Below, piece by piece: positions 17,985 through 25,431 of a stretch of 64,000 bases of DNA; within the stretch, counting starts at the first letter, position 1, and every line of letters begins with the position of its first letter. The notes under the pieces are model-generated. The model was not told where the DNA came from. It worked only from the letters and a program-made list of their open reading frames with translations, and did no database searches. Source of the DNA: Alphaproteobacteria bacterium (GTDB lineage Bacteria; Pseudomonadota; Alphaproteobacteria; Rhizobiales; GCA-2746425). Made by a program: the position numbers and the translations under genes. The DNA is taken from contig JANSWZ010000010.1 of the NCBI GenBank assembly GCA_024743215.1, positions 62,001-126,000 on the forward strand, given 5' to 3'.

Positions 17985-19034
17985 ATGAAAATTGGTTTGA
18001 GTCTCGCGGTAGCGTCATTGTTGATGACAACTGCAACCTTGCAGGCAGCTGAAAAGCTTGCACCCCTGGAAAAAGGTGTAAATTTTGTCGCGCCTTATAC
18101 ACTGGCCGGTTCTGCTGAAAAAAGTGCATTCGTGGAACGTGCAGGTGAAGATGAGGAAGCCTCTCGTGTTCTCAACGGACAACGGGCTGATGATGGCGAA
18201 TATCCCTATCAGACCGCTTTGCTGCGCGTTGATATTGAAAAGAGCACAGTTGCCCAGTTCTGTGGTGGGTCAATGATCCAGAACCAATGGGTTCTGACGG
18301 CTGCGCACTGTGTCGTTGATGCACGCGATGACGGGCTTTATCTCGTGGATTCAAGCAATATTGGCATACTCGTAGGGTCGAACAACATTACCAAAGGCGG
18401 CGACCTGATTGGTATTGAACAGATCAAGGTCCACCCGTCCTATAATCCAAACAGCTTTGAAAACGACATCGCGCTGCTAAAGCTTGTGCGCACCCCAAAG
18501 TCGGCCTTCAAGACCATCACCATTCCTACTGAAGAATATGCAGATATTCTGGAACAACCAGGTGTGGAATCCATTGTGACAGGCTGGGGCCGGACGGAAA
18601 CCGGGAAGGCATCGATCGAGCTTCTTGAAGGCAAAATCGAAATTCTGGACCGTGCGATCTGTAATGCAGTTATGATGGAACCCCGCAGAAAGGCTGCAGC
18701 CAGTTCATTTTCCAAAGCCGTTGAAATTCTGGGCGTTAAGGGTGAAATTGCAAACAAGCTGTGGCTGGACATGAACGCAGCTGTTCAAGAACCATTCTCC
18801 GAGAACATGATCTGTTCAGGAACGCCGCTTGGCCCGCGTGGCGCATGCGATGGTGATAGTGGCGGCCCTCTGGTCGTCCGTCAGGCGGATGGAACCTTCA
18901 TTCAGGCTGGTATCGTGAGCTGGGGCATGTTCAGTTCAGACGAGCCTGGCTGTAACCGTAACGCCAAATTTTCGGCCTATACCCGCGCTGGAAACTATGC
19001 CGATTGGGTGCTGGGCGAATTGGGTTTCAAATAA
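17985..19034 (+). CDS. Exported chymotrypsin-fold (S1) protease zymogen
   Basis: A 349-aa secreted serine protease. The signal peptide ends near LQAAE (residue 22). A propeptide runs to Arg61, followed by VLNG, the usual position of zymogen cleavage and new N-terminus. The triad is His108 (TAAHC), Asp161 (NDIALL) and Ser292 (GDSGGPL). In chymotrypsin numbering the S1-pocket residue 189 reads as Gly (GACDGDSGG), not Asp, so trypsin-like Arg/Lys specificity is not expected. Cysteines near the His and Ser allow typical disulfides. It follows the caspase and small membrane gene in the same direction (28-base gap, AGGA upstream). A family name of trypsin-like is common, but the pocket argues otherwise. 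Confidence 0.93.
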   Translation: MKIGLSLAVASLLMTTATLQAAEKLAPLEKGVNFVAPYTLAGSAEKSAFVERAGEDEEASRVLNGQRADDGEYPYQTALLRVDIEKSTVAQFCGGSMIQNQWVLTAAHCVVDARDDGLYLVDSSNIGILVGSNNITKGGDLIGIEQIKVHPSYNPNSFENDIALLKLVRTPKSAFKTITIPTEEYADILEQPGVESIVTGWGRTETGKASIELLEGKIEILDRAICNAVMMEPRRKAAASSFSKAVEILGVKGEIANKLWLDMNAAVQEPFSENMICSGTPLGPRGACDGDSGGPLVVRQADGTFIQAGIVSWGMFSSDEPGCNRNAKFSAYTRAGNYADWVLGELGFK

Positions 19035-19050
19035 TCCAGGCTCTTGAGTC

Positions 19051-19254
19051 GTGCATATCATCGGGAAAGTCTTTTTCGGCGTTATCGCGACAATCCTGCT
19101 TTTTCTGATCATGACGGCTGGAAACCCTCCAGCCGTCTCTTTTTTTTGGAAAACGGAAACTCTGACAATTATCGGACATGAGACCGAAGACTGGAATTCT
19201 GGTTGGGGTGTCATCAGAAGAACCCTGCCCGCTTATGGACCGCAGGTCGCCTGA
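19051..19254 (+). pseudogene. 5' part of a frameshifted two-module membrane gene
   Basis: A 67-codon frame with a signal-anchor helix, then GNPPAVSFFWKTETLTIIG and GWGVIRRTLPAYGPQVA, then stop. The motif order (helix, PP, FW, T-I) repeats in the second half of the following frame (FGDPPP, VLWPRETVEIV). This frame therefore looks like the N-terminus of the protein continued at 19178 in another frame. A strong intrinsic terminator (19113-19147) lies within it. Its general build recalls DUF3592-type proteins. Either an indel broke the gene or frameshifting joins the parts. Confidence 0.5.
19113..19147 (+). terminator. Strong intrinsic terminator inside a reading frame
   Basis: GACGGCTGGA (19113-19122) and TCCAGCCGTC (19128-19137) form a perfect 10-bp stem with an AACCC loop, followed by TCT and T7. 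It lies about 80 bases past the S1 protease stop and would end that transcript, yet it sits inside the next reading frame. Confidence 0.88.
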
Positions 19255-19981
19255 CGCGAAGCATCCAACAATTATGCTCCATATCGATGAGCGCATAACA
19301 GACCGGGACTCTGTCGTGGAAAACTGGCCCATTGGCCTGCAGGTAAAATCACGGCTGCACCCGTCTGAGCGGGTAGCCTATCCAACCAGCAAATGGCCAT
19401 TCATGACCGTGCCGGCATTCGGCTTTGCAGCTATTCTGCTCTTTCTGGCTGGATTTCAAATACACCGCTTGTTTGAAAAGCAACGTCCGGAAAACACCAG
19501 GCAAGGGCGATCCAAAGCCTATGGGTCAGCAGGCTGGATCCTTGCACTGTTCATGCTGCTGTTCACAGCAGTTCCACTGTTTCTATTGATTTTCGCAGCA
19601 AACTTTGGCGACCCTCCGCCACGATCTGTCCTCTGGCCCCGTGAAACAGTGGAAATTGTCTCATCCAAGGCGCGCATCTTCAATGTTGGCAATGGCACCA
19701 AGGCTGCCTATCTGGACGTATTCGTCAAAGCACCGGATGATTTGAACGCTGCAACCGAACAGATGAAAGGCACATCCTATTCGTCTGTCTCGATCAGCCG
19801 TGCGCGTGAGATATTGGCGTCTGACTATCAGCCAGGTGAACTGAGATCTGCAATGCGCTCGCCCACGGGGGACTTGTATGTGGTGAGGTTCAGATACACA
19901 GACGGCTTTGCAATGCTCGCCACCTTGCTGTCATTGCTCTGCTTTGTCGTTGTGCGCATATTGTGGCGGTTATTTTCCTGA
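19178..19981 (+). CDS. Membrane protein, 3' part of the two-module gene (DUF3592-like)
   Basis: Up to 267 codons; the credible homologous part starts near DAKHPTIMLHIDER (about 19250). It contains ENWPIGLQVKSRLHP, like the 'YPVGxxVxVYYxP' part of DUF3592 proteins, then a helix, a basic loop, and a second helix. After that the pattern repeats (PPPRSVLWPRETVEIV, DYQPGELRSAMRSP) with a last helix. This tandem duplication shows that the missing N-terminal part is encoded at 19051 in another frame. If the frame were restored, the protein would be about 310 aa. Function unknown; probably an inner-membrane protein of the protease locus. Confidence 0.6.
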   Translation: MRPKTGILVGVSSEEPCPLMDRRSPDAKHPTIMLHIDERITDRDSVVENWPIGLQVKSRLHPSERVAYPTSKWPFMTVPAFGFAAILLFLAGFQIHRLFEKQRPENTRQGRSKAYGSAGWILALFMLLFTAVPLFLLIFAANFGDPPPRSVLWPRETVEIVSSKARIFNVGNGTKAAYLDVFVKAPDDLNAATEQMKGTSYSSVSISRAREILASDYQPGELRSAMRSPTGDLYVVRFRYTDGFAMLATLLSLLCFVVVRILWRLFS

Positions 19982-20077
19982 TCCGTTTTCGGACTTTTCG
20001 CTGACCTTTCCGAACTTGAGATTATCGTGCGTTTACCTTGGAATGGGTTTGCCGGAACAAAGGTTTTGCGACGCATC

Positions 20078-20282
20078 TAGCGCGAAAAGGGTTGGGCAAA
20101 TGTTCTCCAAACGCAGGACGCCTTAGTATCAGCGCTGTCGCTGCCCCAGATATCAGGCAGGCACCAACCACCTGCCCAATCCGCCAATTGCCGAAGATCA
20201 CTGCCACAATGGCGAGGTAACCCACGCCTCGCGTCATGCCTTCCGTAAAAGTGCGTAATTCCGCAACCGCCAGAAGGGCGTC
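20078..20282 (-). pseudogene. Remnant of a sugar/nucleoside ABC permease
   Basis: A minus-strand stretch reading LLAVAELRTFTEGMTRGVGYLA then IVAVIFGNWRIGQVVGACL. It matches the conserved region of RbsC/BmpB-family ABC permeases (TEGMTxGxGxIAxAxVIFGxW). Only about 65 residues remain, and no other transporter genes flank it. It is read here as debris of a deleted operon, not a working gene. Confidence 0.55.
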
Positions 20283-20456
20283 GGGTAAACATTTACATCC
20301 CTTTCCTGTTGCCCCAAGAGGCGGGTTATCCCCGCTTCGGATGTGCTGATGCAATCGCAGTGTCAGCTATCCAGACCTATGATTTTCTAGAGAATTTAGT
20401 GCGAGCGTTCTGGGAAAATAAGTAAATGATTACTTGATGGACGCCGCAATGCTGTA
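20283..20456. other. Upstream flank of the sigma-54-type promoter
   Basis: A stretch without coding signal between the permease remnant and the possible activator site. No further regulatory motif was recognised. Confidence 0.3.
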
Positions 20457-20477
20457 GTTGCACACAAATCGGGCAAC
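20457..20477 (+). promoter_or_regulatory. Possible enhancer-binding protein site
   Basis: An inverted repeat GTTGC-N11-GCAAC centred about 65 bases upstream of the sigma-54-type promoter at 20525. The spacing and dyad fit an activator site for a bacterial enhancer-binding protein. It is not a clean NtrC consensus (TGCACC-N5-GGTGCA), so the activator is unknown. Confidence 0.4.
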
Positions 20478-20524
20478 TTGATTGAATCTCTGGGTGAATA
20501 TTGGCTGAATTGCAGGCTTTTGGT

Positions 20525-20541
20525 CTGGCACGCGGTTTGCA
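20525..20541 (+). promoter_or_regulatory. Sigma-54 type -24/-12 promoter
   Basis: CTGGCACGCGGTTTGCA matches the consensus TGGCACG-N4-TTGCA, with the invariant GG (20527-20528) and GC (20539-20540) separated by the required ten bases. Transcription would start near 20552, giving a leader of about 120 bases before the amidase. This implies activator-dependent, possibly nitrogen-related, control of the amidase operon. Confidence 0.8.
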
Positions 20542-20650
20542 TTGTATGTGCAAAGGAAAACATCGCGGAGAGTGCCATGAGCAGCAAGGACGAGGCTATC
20601 GAAAAGGGAAACCTCATAAGCCTGACAAATTTGTGCCAGGCACAGGATTG

Positions 20651-20667
20651 CCTCCTCCAACAGGAGG
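20651..20667 (+). promoter_or_regulatory. Hairpin burying the amidase ribosome-binding site
   Basis: CCTCCT (20651-20656) pairs perfectly with AGGAGG (20662-20667) across a CCAAC loop. AGGAGG is the Shine-Dalgarno of the amidase ATG at 20675. The hairpin would mask the site and limit translation unless opened. Confidence 0.6.
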
Positions 20668-20674
20668 GTCATAA

Positions 20675-22204
20675 ATGACCGATGCAGATCTGTTTGACCT
20701 TGGTACGGTCAGTGTAAGGGAAATTCGCGAGGGGCTGAAAAGCCGTCGCTTCACTGCCGAGGCTTTGACACTGGCTGCAATGGCCCAGATCAAAGCCATG
20801 AACCCAAAATACAACGCCATCATTTTTGAAAATGAAGCCGCTCTCGCCGCCGCCAGGGACATTGATCGGCGTATTGCCGCTGGCGAGCCTGTTGGCCCGT
20901 TGGCAGGGGTGCCAATCGTGGTCAAAGACCCAATGGATATGACTGGTTTTCCGACCACTGCGGGATGGAAAAAACTTTACTCGAAGTCCGGTGGCGTTGA
21001 TCTGATGCCGGAACGTGACAGCCCCGTTGTTGCGCGCATGCGAGAAGCTGATGCGGTCATTCTCGGCAAGACCAATGTTCCAATATTGAGCTGGACTGGC
21101 ACACATGCGAATGACAGCTGGGCCGGACCCACGATCAACCCGGCTCATGAGGAGCGCGTACCGGGGGGATCAAGCGCTGGCACGGCCGCTGCGGTTGCAA
21201 GTCATATGGCTGTACTGGGCCTGGCTGAAGAAACAGGCGGGTCTATTCAGAATCCGGCATCGGCACAGGGATTGGTTGGGATAAAACCAACCATTGGTTT
21301 GGTTCCCAATGCAGGCGTTGTTCCCCTGTCTGGAAATCGCGATGTTGTGGGTCCAATTGCCCGTACTGTAGAAGACGCAGCCATTGGTCTCGACGCCCTT
21401 GCCGGCTACTCCTCCGAAGATCCCAAAACACTTGCATCTGTCGGTAAAATTCCTGTTTCCGGATACACCGCAAATCTCTCGAAAGATGGATTGAAAGGCA
21501 AACGTCTGGGGCTCTACGGCCCTGGCTGGCGCCCGAATGCACTCTCGGCCGAAACCAAACAACTTTATGAACGTGCTGTATCTGAATTGGCGGATGCGGG
21601 TGCCGAACTCATTGATGATCCCTTTGGTGGGACTGATTTCGCAACCTATCGAGAGATCACGCCGGGAACGCCGTTCTTTGATGGCAGAGGGCTTGAATCC
21701 ATAGCTTACGATTTGGGTCTCTATTTGCGTCGCCTTGGGCCCAATGCCGCGCTCAAGACCTGGCAAGATTTTGTTGAGGCAACCGATCTGGAGGAGGTGA
21801 CAGGTCCGGGAACAATTCTCGGATTTCTGTATGAGCTCCCCGATTTTGTGGAAGCAATCAAATCACCAAATACGCCACCGGCCATGCCTGCTTTCATTGA
21901 ATTGAAGCAGCGCTATCTTGAGTTAATTGATGAAGTTTTTGCACGCCATGAACTGGAGGGTCTGGTTTATCCGCAGATGCTTGAAGAAATCCCCGAACTG
22001 CATTCAGGAGATCCGATTCGAGAGACAACGGTGGGCGAGTTGAATATCGCTGGTCTGCCAGCGATCACAGTGCCTGCGGGTTATTACCAAAGCGGCGCGC
22101 CATTTGAATTGATATTCCTGGGGCAAAAATGGAGTGAACCGGCGCTCATTCAGCAGGCTTATGCGTATGAACAATCTACGTTGCATCGACGTGCTGCGGT
22201 CTGA
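20675..22204 (+). CDS. Amidase signature family hydrolase
   Basis: A 509-aa cytoplasmic amidase hydrolysing a carboxamide to acid and ammonia or amine. The Ser-cisSer-Lys triad is visible: Lys84 (VVKD), cis-Ser at GGSSAG (166-167), and nucleophile Ser190 in ETGGSIQNPAS. The Gly-rich region GTAAAVASH follows the cis-Ser. It heads a tight operon: the amidohydrolase starts 23 bases later. It is controlled by the sigma-54-type promoter and an RBS hairpin upstream. Substrate unknown; the neighbours point to an N-acyl or carbamoyl nitrogen compound that also carries a phosphorylatable group. Confidence 0.93.
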   Translation: MTDADLFDLGTVSVREIREGLKSRRFTAEALTLAAMAQIKAMNPKYNAIIFENEAALAAARDIDRRIAAGEPVGPLAGVPIVVKDPMDMTGFPTTAGWKKLYSKSGGVDLMPERDSPVVARMREADAVILGKTNVPILSWTGTHANDSWAGPTINPAHEERVPGGSSAGTAAAVASHMAVLGLAEETGGSIQNPASAQGLVGIKPTIGLVPNAGVVPLSGNRDVVGPIARTVEDAAIGLDALAGYSSEDPKTLASVGKIPVSGYTANLSKDGLKGKRLGLYGPGWRPNALSAETKQLYERAVSELADAGAELIDDPFGGTDFATYREITPGTPFFDGRGLESIAYDLGLYLRRLGPNAALKTWQDFVEATDLEEVTGPGTILGFLYELPDFVEAIKSPNTPPAMPAFIELKQRYLELIDEVFARHELEGLVYPQMLEEIPELHSGDPIRETTVGELNIAGLPAITVPAGYYQSGAPFELIFLGQKWSEPALIQQAYAYEQSTLHRRAAV

Positions 22205-22227
22205 AACATCAGAATTGGAACTATCTC

Positions 22228-23520
22228 ATGTCTGATGAGCGTGTAGTCAAAAGTGCGCGGCATACAGAATTGCTTGAGTTGCTCGATGCGTTTGGAACGT
22301 TCGGTGAGACGGAGAAGGGCGGCATCGCGCGCCTTGCCGCAAGCCCGGCAGATGGTCATGTGCGTGACTTTCTCTGCGATTGGTTCAGGGAACGAGATTT
22401 CCGTGTGCTGGTAGACGAAGTCGGGAATATTTTTGGCGTGCTGGACTTGATGAAAGGCCCTGCTGAAAAGAACTTCTTTTGCGGATCGCATCTTGATAGC
22501 CAGCCTGAGGCCGGAAAATTTGATGGCGCTTTGGGTGTTGCCTGTGCCTGTATCGCTGCGCTTTGCCTGCAAGAGAGCGTGAAAACCGAAGGGCTTGAAC
22601 CTTCATTCAGATATTTCGTTGTGTGTTGTTGGACAGGTGAAGAAGGCGCACGTTTTCAGCCAAGTTTGGTGGGAAGCAGCGTGTATAGCGGAGCAAAAAC
22701 AGCCGCTGAAACGCTCGCTATCAAAGATAGTGATGAGACAAGCCTGGCGGTCGCGCTCGACGCCATTGGATATCGTGGCAAAGACACCATCCCGAAGGCT
22801 GACCAGTATCTGGAACTCCATATCGAACAGGGAACTGAACTGGAAAGAAACAAAACGCCGATTGCGCTTGTTACCAATTGTTGGGGTGCAAAGAAAATCC
22901 GCCTCAAGTTCAAGGGCGTTCCCGACCATACCGGACCGACACCAATGCAAGACCGGCGCAATGCTCTGCTCGCTGCTTCTCATGGGATCGTTGAGGTTGA
23001 GGTAATTGCGAACAAGACAAAGGCGACTTTGTACAGCTCGGTTGGCCGCATTGAAGTGCAGCCCAATTCACCAAATACGATTGCTGAGCATGTTCAAATG
23101 TGGATCGAATTCAGATCACCCGATGAAGCCGCGCTGGAGGCCGCGGAAAAGGATCTTCTCAAAGCACTTGACGGGATTGAACGCGAAACTGGTTGCACGG
23201 CACATATCTCCAGCACAGAAACCAGGAGTGTCGTTACATTTGACAAGACAGCCATCGCGACGATTGAGGCCGGTTTCAAAGCGGCCTCAATCCCATTTCT
23301 GCATCTCAAAACCATTGCGGGGCATGATGCGGTTCGGCTTCAGGAAGTCTGTCCGTCGACACTCCTGTTCGCTCCCTCCAAAGACGGGATTACCCATTCG
23401 CCTGAAGAGTTCACTGCGGACGAAGATGTCTGCGCCGGATTCGACGCAATGCTTGATGCCCTTTCGAACCTGATAATCGGACCTGTATCTGAGCAATATT
23501 CCGGGAGACAGTCACAATGA
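22228..23520 (+). CDS. M20-family Zn amidohydrolase (carbamoylase/ureidopropionase type)
   Basis: A 430-aa metal-dependent hydrolase of the AtzC/HyuC branch, which includes N-carbamoyl-L-amino acid hydrolase, beta-ureidopropionase and allantoate amidohydrolase. Metal-binding motifs are GSHLDSQPEAGKFDGALGV near residues 87-105 and GEEGARFQPSLVGSS near 137-151, then ELHIEQG near 196-202 and HAGHD-like AGHDA near the C-terminus. It would release ammonia and CO2 or an acid from an N-carbamoyl or N-acyl amine. It is followed with a 4-base overlap (ATGA) by a kinase-like gene, showing operon structure. Confidence 0.9.
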   Translation: MSDERVVKSARHTELLELLDAFGTFGETEKGGIARLAASPADGHVRDFLCDWFRERDFRVLVDEVGNIFGVLDLMKGPAEKNFFCGSHLDSQPEAGKFDGALGVACACIAALCLQESVKTEGLEPSFRYFVVCCWTGEEGARFQPSLVGSSVYSGAKTAAETLAIKDSDETSLAVALDAIGYRGKDTIPKADQYLELHIEQGTELERNKTPIALVTNCWGAKKIRLKFKGVPDHTGPTPMQDRRNALLAASHGIVEVEVIANKTKATLYSSVGRIEVQPNSPNTIAEHVQMWIEFRSPDEAALEAAEKDLLKALDGIERETGCTAHISSTETRSVVTFDKTAIATIEAGFKAASIPFLHLKTIAGHDAVRLQEVCPSTLLFAPSKDGITHSPEEFTADEDVCAGFDAMLDALSNLIIGPVSEQYSGRQSQ

Positions 23521-24476
23521 AATTACTTGGAACCCCAACAAATCCATTGGAAGAAATGGCTGAAGTCGCACTGCAAAACGTGCCGACCCTGGATGGTGCT
23601 ACAGTGCAGTATCAAGCTTCAATCGGCTCGGTGGTCTCCCCCATTCACCGCGGCGTTGAAAGCGCCTGTTTCGATGTGAATGCGGGGCCCGAAGAGCTGT
23701 TTCTAAAAGTTCGCTACCCGGACATGGCAGCTTTCTTTGATGAGGCAGCCGTTGGTGAAGGCGCGCAGCGGGCATCAGATTTGGGTGTGGGCCCACGCTT
23801 GATCAACGCTCAAACTGATTCCGGCAGTTATCTGTTCGAACGTCTTGGAGATGATTGGCATTGGGGTAAGGTCGATGATTTTGAAGATGCCACTGTTTTG
23901 GAAAACACCGTCAAAGCCAAGCAGGCAATCCACAACAGCACTGCATTTTCCAGCGACCAATCTGTCTTTGATGTGGTTGAATCTTACTGGCAGATCGTTG
24001 ATGCGGAAAACATCATTATTCCAAAGACACTGGATGTGGTGCTGCAGAAAGTCCGGCAGATTGGCGAAGCGATCAATGCCGCCGGCGTCGCCCCGAAACC
24101 CTGCCATGGAGATGGCGTTGCCTCCAATGTGATGATCTCGACCGTTGGCGAGGGGAGACTGGTTGACTTTGATTCAGCCGCCAATCAGGACCCCTATTTT
24201 GACCTTGGCAGCTTGGTCGTTGAGATCGCGCAGTTTCCGGATTTGGCCAGAGCTGTTCTGGAAATCTACGAAGGTGAGTGCCGCGAGACAGAGTTCAATC
24301 GTTGCATGCTTTATGGCATTGCCGACGATTTGAAGTGGGCCTTGTGGGGCTTCATCAGCTTTGCCAGATCTCAGCGTAGCCAGGTGGAATTTGTGAAATA
24401 TGCTGAATGGAGGCTGCTGCGCAGCCTTTCGAATGTCGGTGGTCATGACTTTGATCGCTGGTTGACGAAAATATGA
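23517..24476 (+). CDS. Choline-kinase/APH-like phosphotransferase 1
   Basis: A 319-aa protein of the aminoglycoside phosphotransferase/choline kinase fold. The catalytic loop is His197-Gly-Asp199 (CHGDGVASNVM, with the conserved Asn), and the metal-binding Asp follows in LVDFDSA. It would phosphorylate a small alcohol or amine with ATP. The start overlaps the amidohydrolase stop (ATGA) and the end is 13 bases from a second, related kinase. The N-terminal nucleotide lobe is unusual, with FLKVRYP as the probable ATP-lysine strand. The substrate is unknown. Confidence 0.82.
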   Translation: MKLLGTPTNPLEEMAEVALQNVPTLDGATVQYQASIGSVVSPIHRGVESACFDVNAGPEELFLKVRYPDMAAFFDEAAVGEGAQRASDLGVGPRLINAQTDSGSYLFERLGDDWHWGKVDDFEDATVLENTVKAKQAIHNSTAFSSDQSVFDVVESYWQIVDAENIIIPKTLDVVLQKVRQIGEAINAAGVAPKPCHGDGVASNVMISTVGEGRLVDFDSAANQDPYFDLGSLVVEIAQFPDLARAVLEIYEGECRETEFNRCMLYGIADDLKWALWGFISFARSQRSQVEFVKYAEWRLLRSLSNVGGHDFDRWLTKI

Positions 24477-24489
24477 GAGGGGCCAGGCA

Positions 24490-25431
24490 ATGATCAGAAA
24501 ACAGTTGGGCGAAGCTTCCAACGAAGCGGAACGAAATCTGGAAACAGCTGCTTTGGCAGTTCCCGGTTGGACAACAGATGGGCTTACCTATGAACCGGTG
24601 CCAGGTGGCATCAGCAATTCAAATTGGCGGATTTTTCTGACCGACCAGCCTAAAACATTTTTTCTGAAGGTCCCGGGTGAAGGGACAGAGCACTTTATTG
24701 ACCGCTCTGCTGCCAACAACGCCAGTGTCAGAGCTTTTGAAGTCGGTGTTGGTGCCGAAGTCATTCACTTCGATGCAGAAACCGGAATAGAGGTTTTTGA
24801 GTTTATTGAGGGTTTGAAAACGTCCACCAATGGTGATTTTCTCAATCGCACTGTTCGGACGAATGCCGCCCATGCAATCAAGGCATTTAACGACGCCGAA
24901 GGGCTGATCCTGCAAAAGACAACAATGGATATGATCGAAGAACACTTCGATCAGGTTCTGACATTTGGCGGACATTTTCCCCAGGATTTCACATGGCTGA
25001 ATGCCAAGTTCAGAGAAGCAAAGTCTGCTCTGACAGCATCTGGCTTGGATCTTGTTCCCTGCATGAACGATACTTTGGCAGGAAATTTCCTGTTGGACCC
25101 GCAGAACAAGGTTCTGCTTGTTGATTTCGAATATGCCTCGAACAACGACCGATGCGCAGAACTGGCACTTTGGTTTGTTGAGATGTGCTTTGATCGCGAA
25201 ACCGAGCTGGAAGTCATCGAAGAGTATTTTGGCACAGTTGATCCAAAGATCGTTGCGCGGATCACCATCTTTAAAGCGCTTGTAGATCTTAAATGGTCAA
25301 CTTGGGCCATGGTGCAAAACCAGCTTTCCGCGCTGGATTTCGACTATTTCAAATATGGCGCCTGGAAGCATATGAGAGCGCGTATCGTGATGAGTGACCC
25401 GCAATGGACTACATGGCTGAGAGCTTTGTAA
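24490..25431 (+). CDS. Choline-kinase/APH-like phosphotransferase 2 (loop His replaced)
   Basis: A 313-aa paralogue of the preceding kinase, with the LicA/choline-kinase pattern. An ATP-lysine strand FFLKVPGEG and the motif PGGISNSNWR lie near the N-terminus. The catalytic loop reads MNDTLAGNF with Asp194 and Asn present, but Met192 takes the place of the usual His. The metal motif LLVDFEYA follows. The Asp and Asn are sufficient in related kinases, so activity is possible. Gene spacing (13 bases) places it in the same operon; two neighbouring kinases may form a heterodimer. Confidence 0.82.
   Translation: MIRKQLGEASNEAERNLETAALAVPGWTTDGLTYEPVPGGISNSNWRIFLTDQPKTFFLKVPGEGTEHFIDRSAANNASVRAFEVGVGAEVIHFDAETGIEVFEFIEGLKTSTNGDFLNRTVRTNAAHAIKAFNDAEGLILQKTTMDMIEEHFDQVLTFGGHFPQDFTWLNAKFREAKSALTASGLDLVPCMNDTLAGNFLLDPQNKVLLVDFEYASNNDRCAELALWFVEMCFDRETELEVIEEYFGTVDPKIVARITIFKALVDLKWSTWAMVQNQLSALDFDYFKYGAWKHMRARIVMSDPQWTTWLRAL

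Noticed and set aside
20478-20678. Small frame of 66 codons upstream of the amidase
   Set aside because: It overlaps the sigma-54-type promoter and the RBS hairpin and has no protein-like features; regulatory leader is the better reading.
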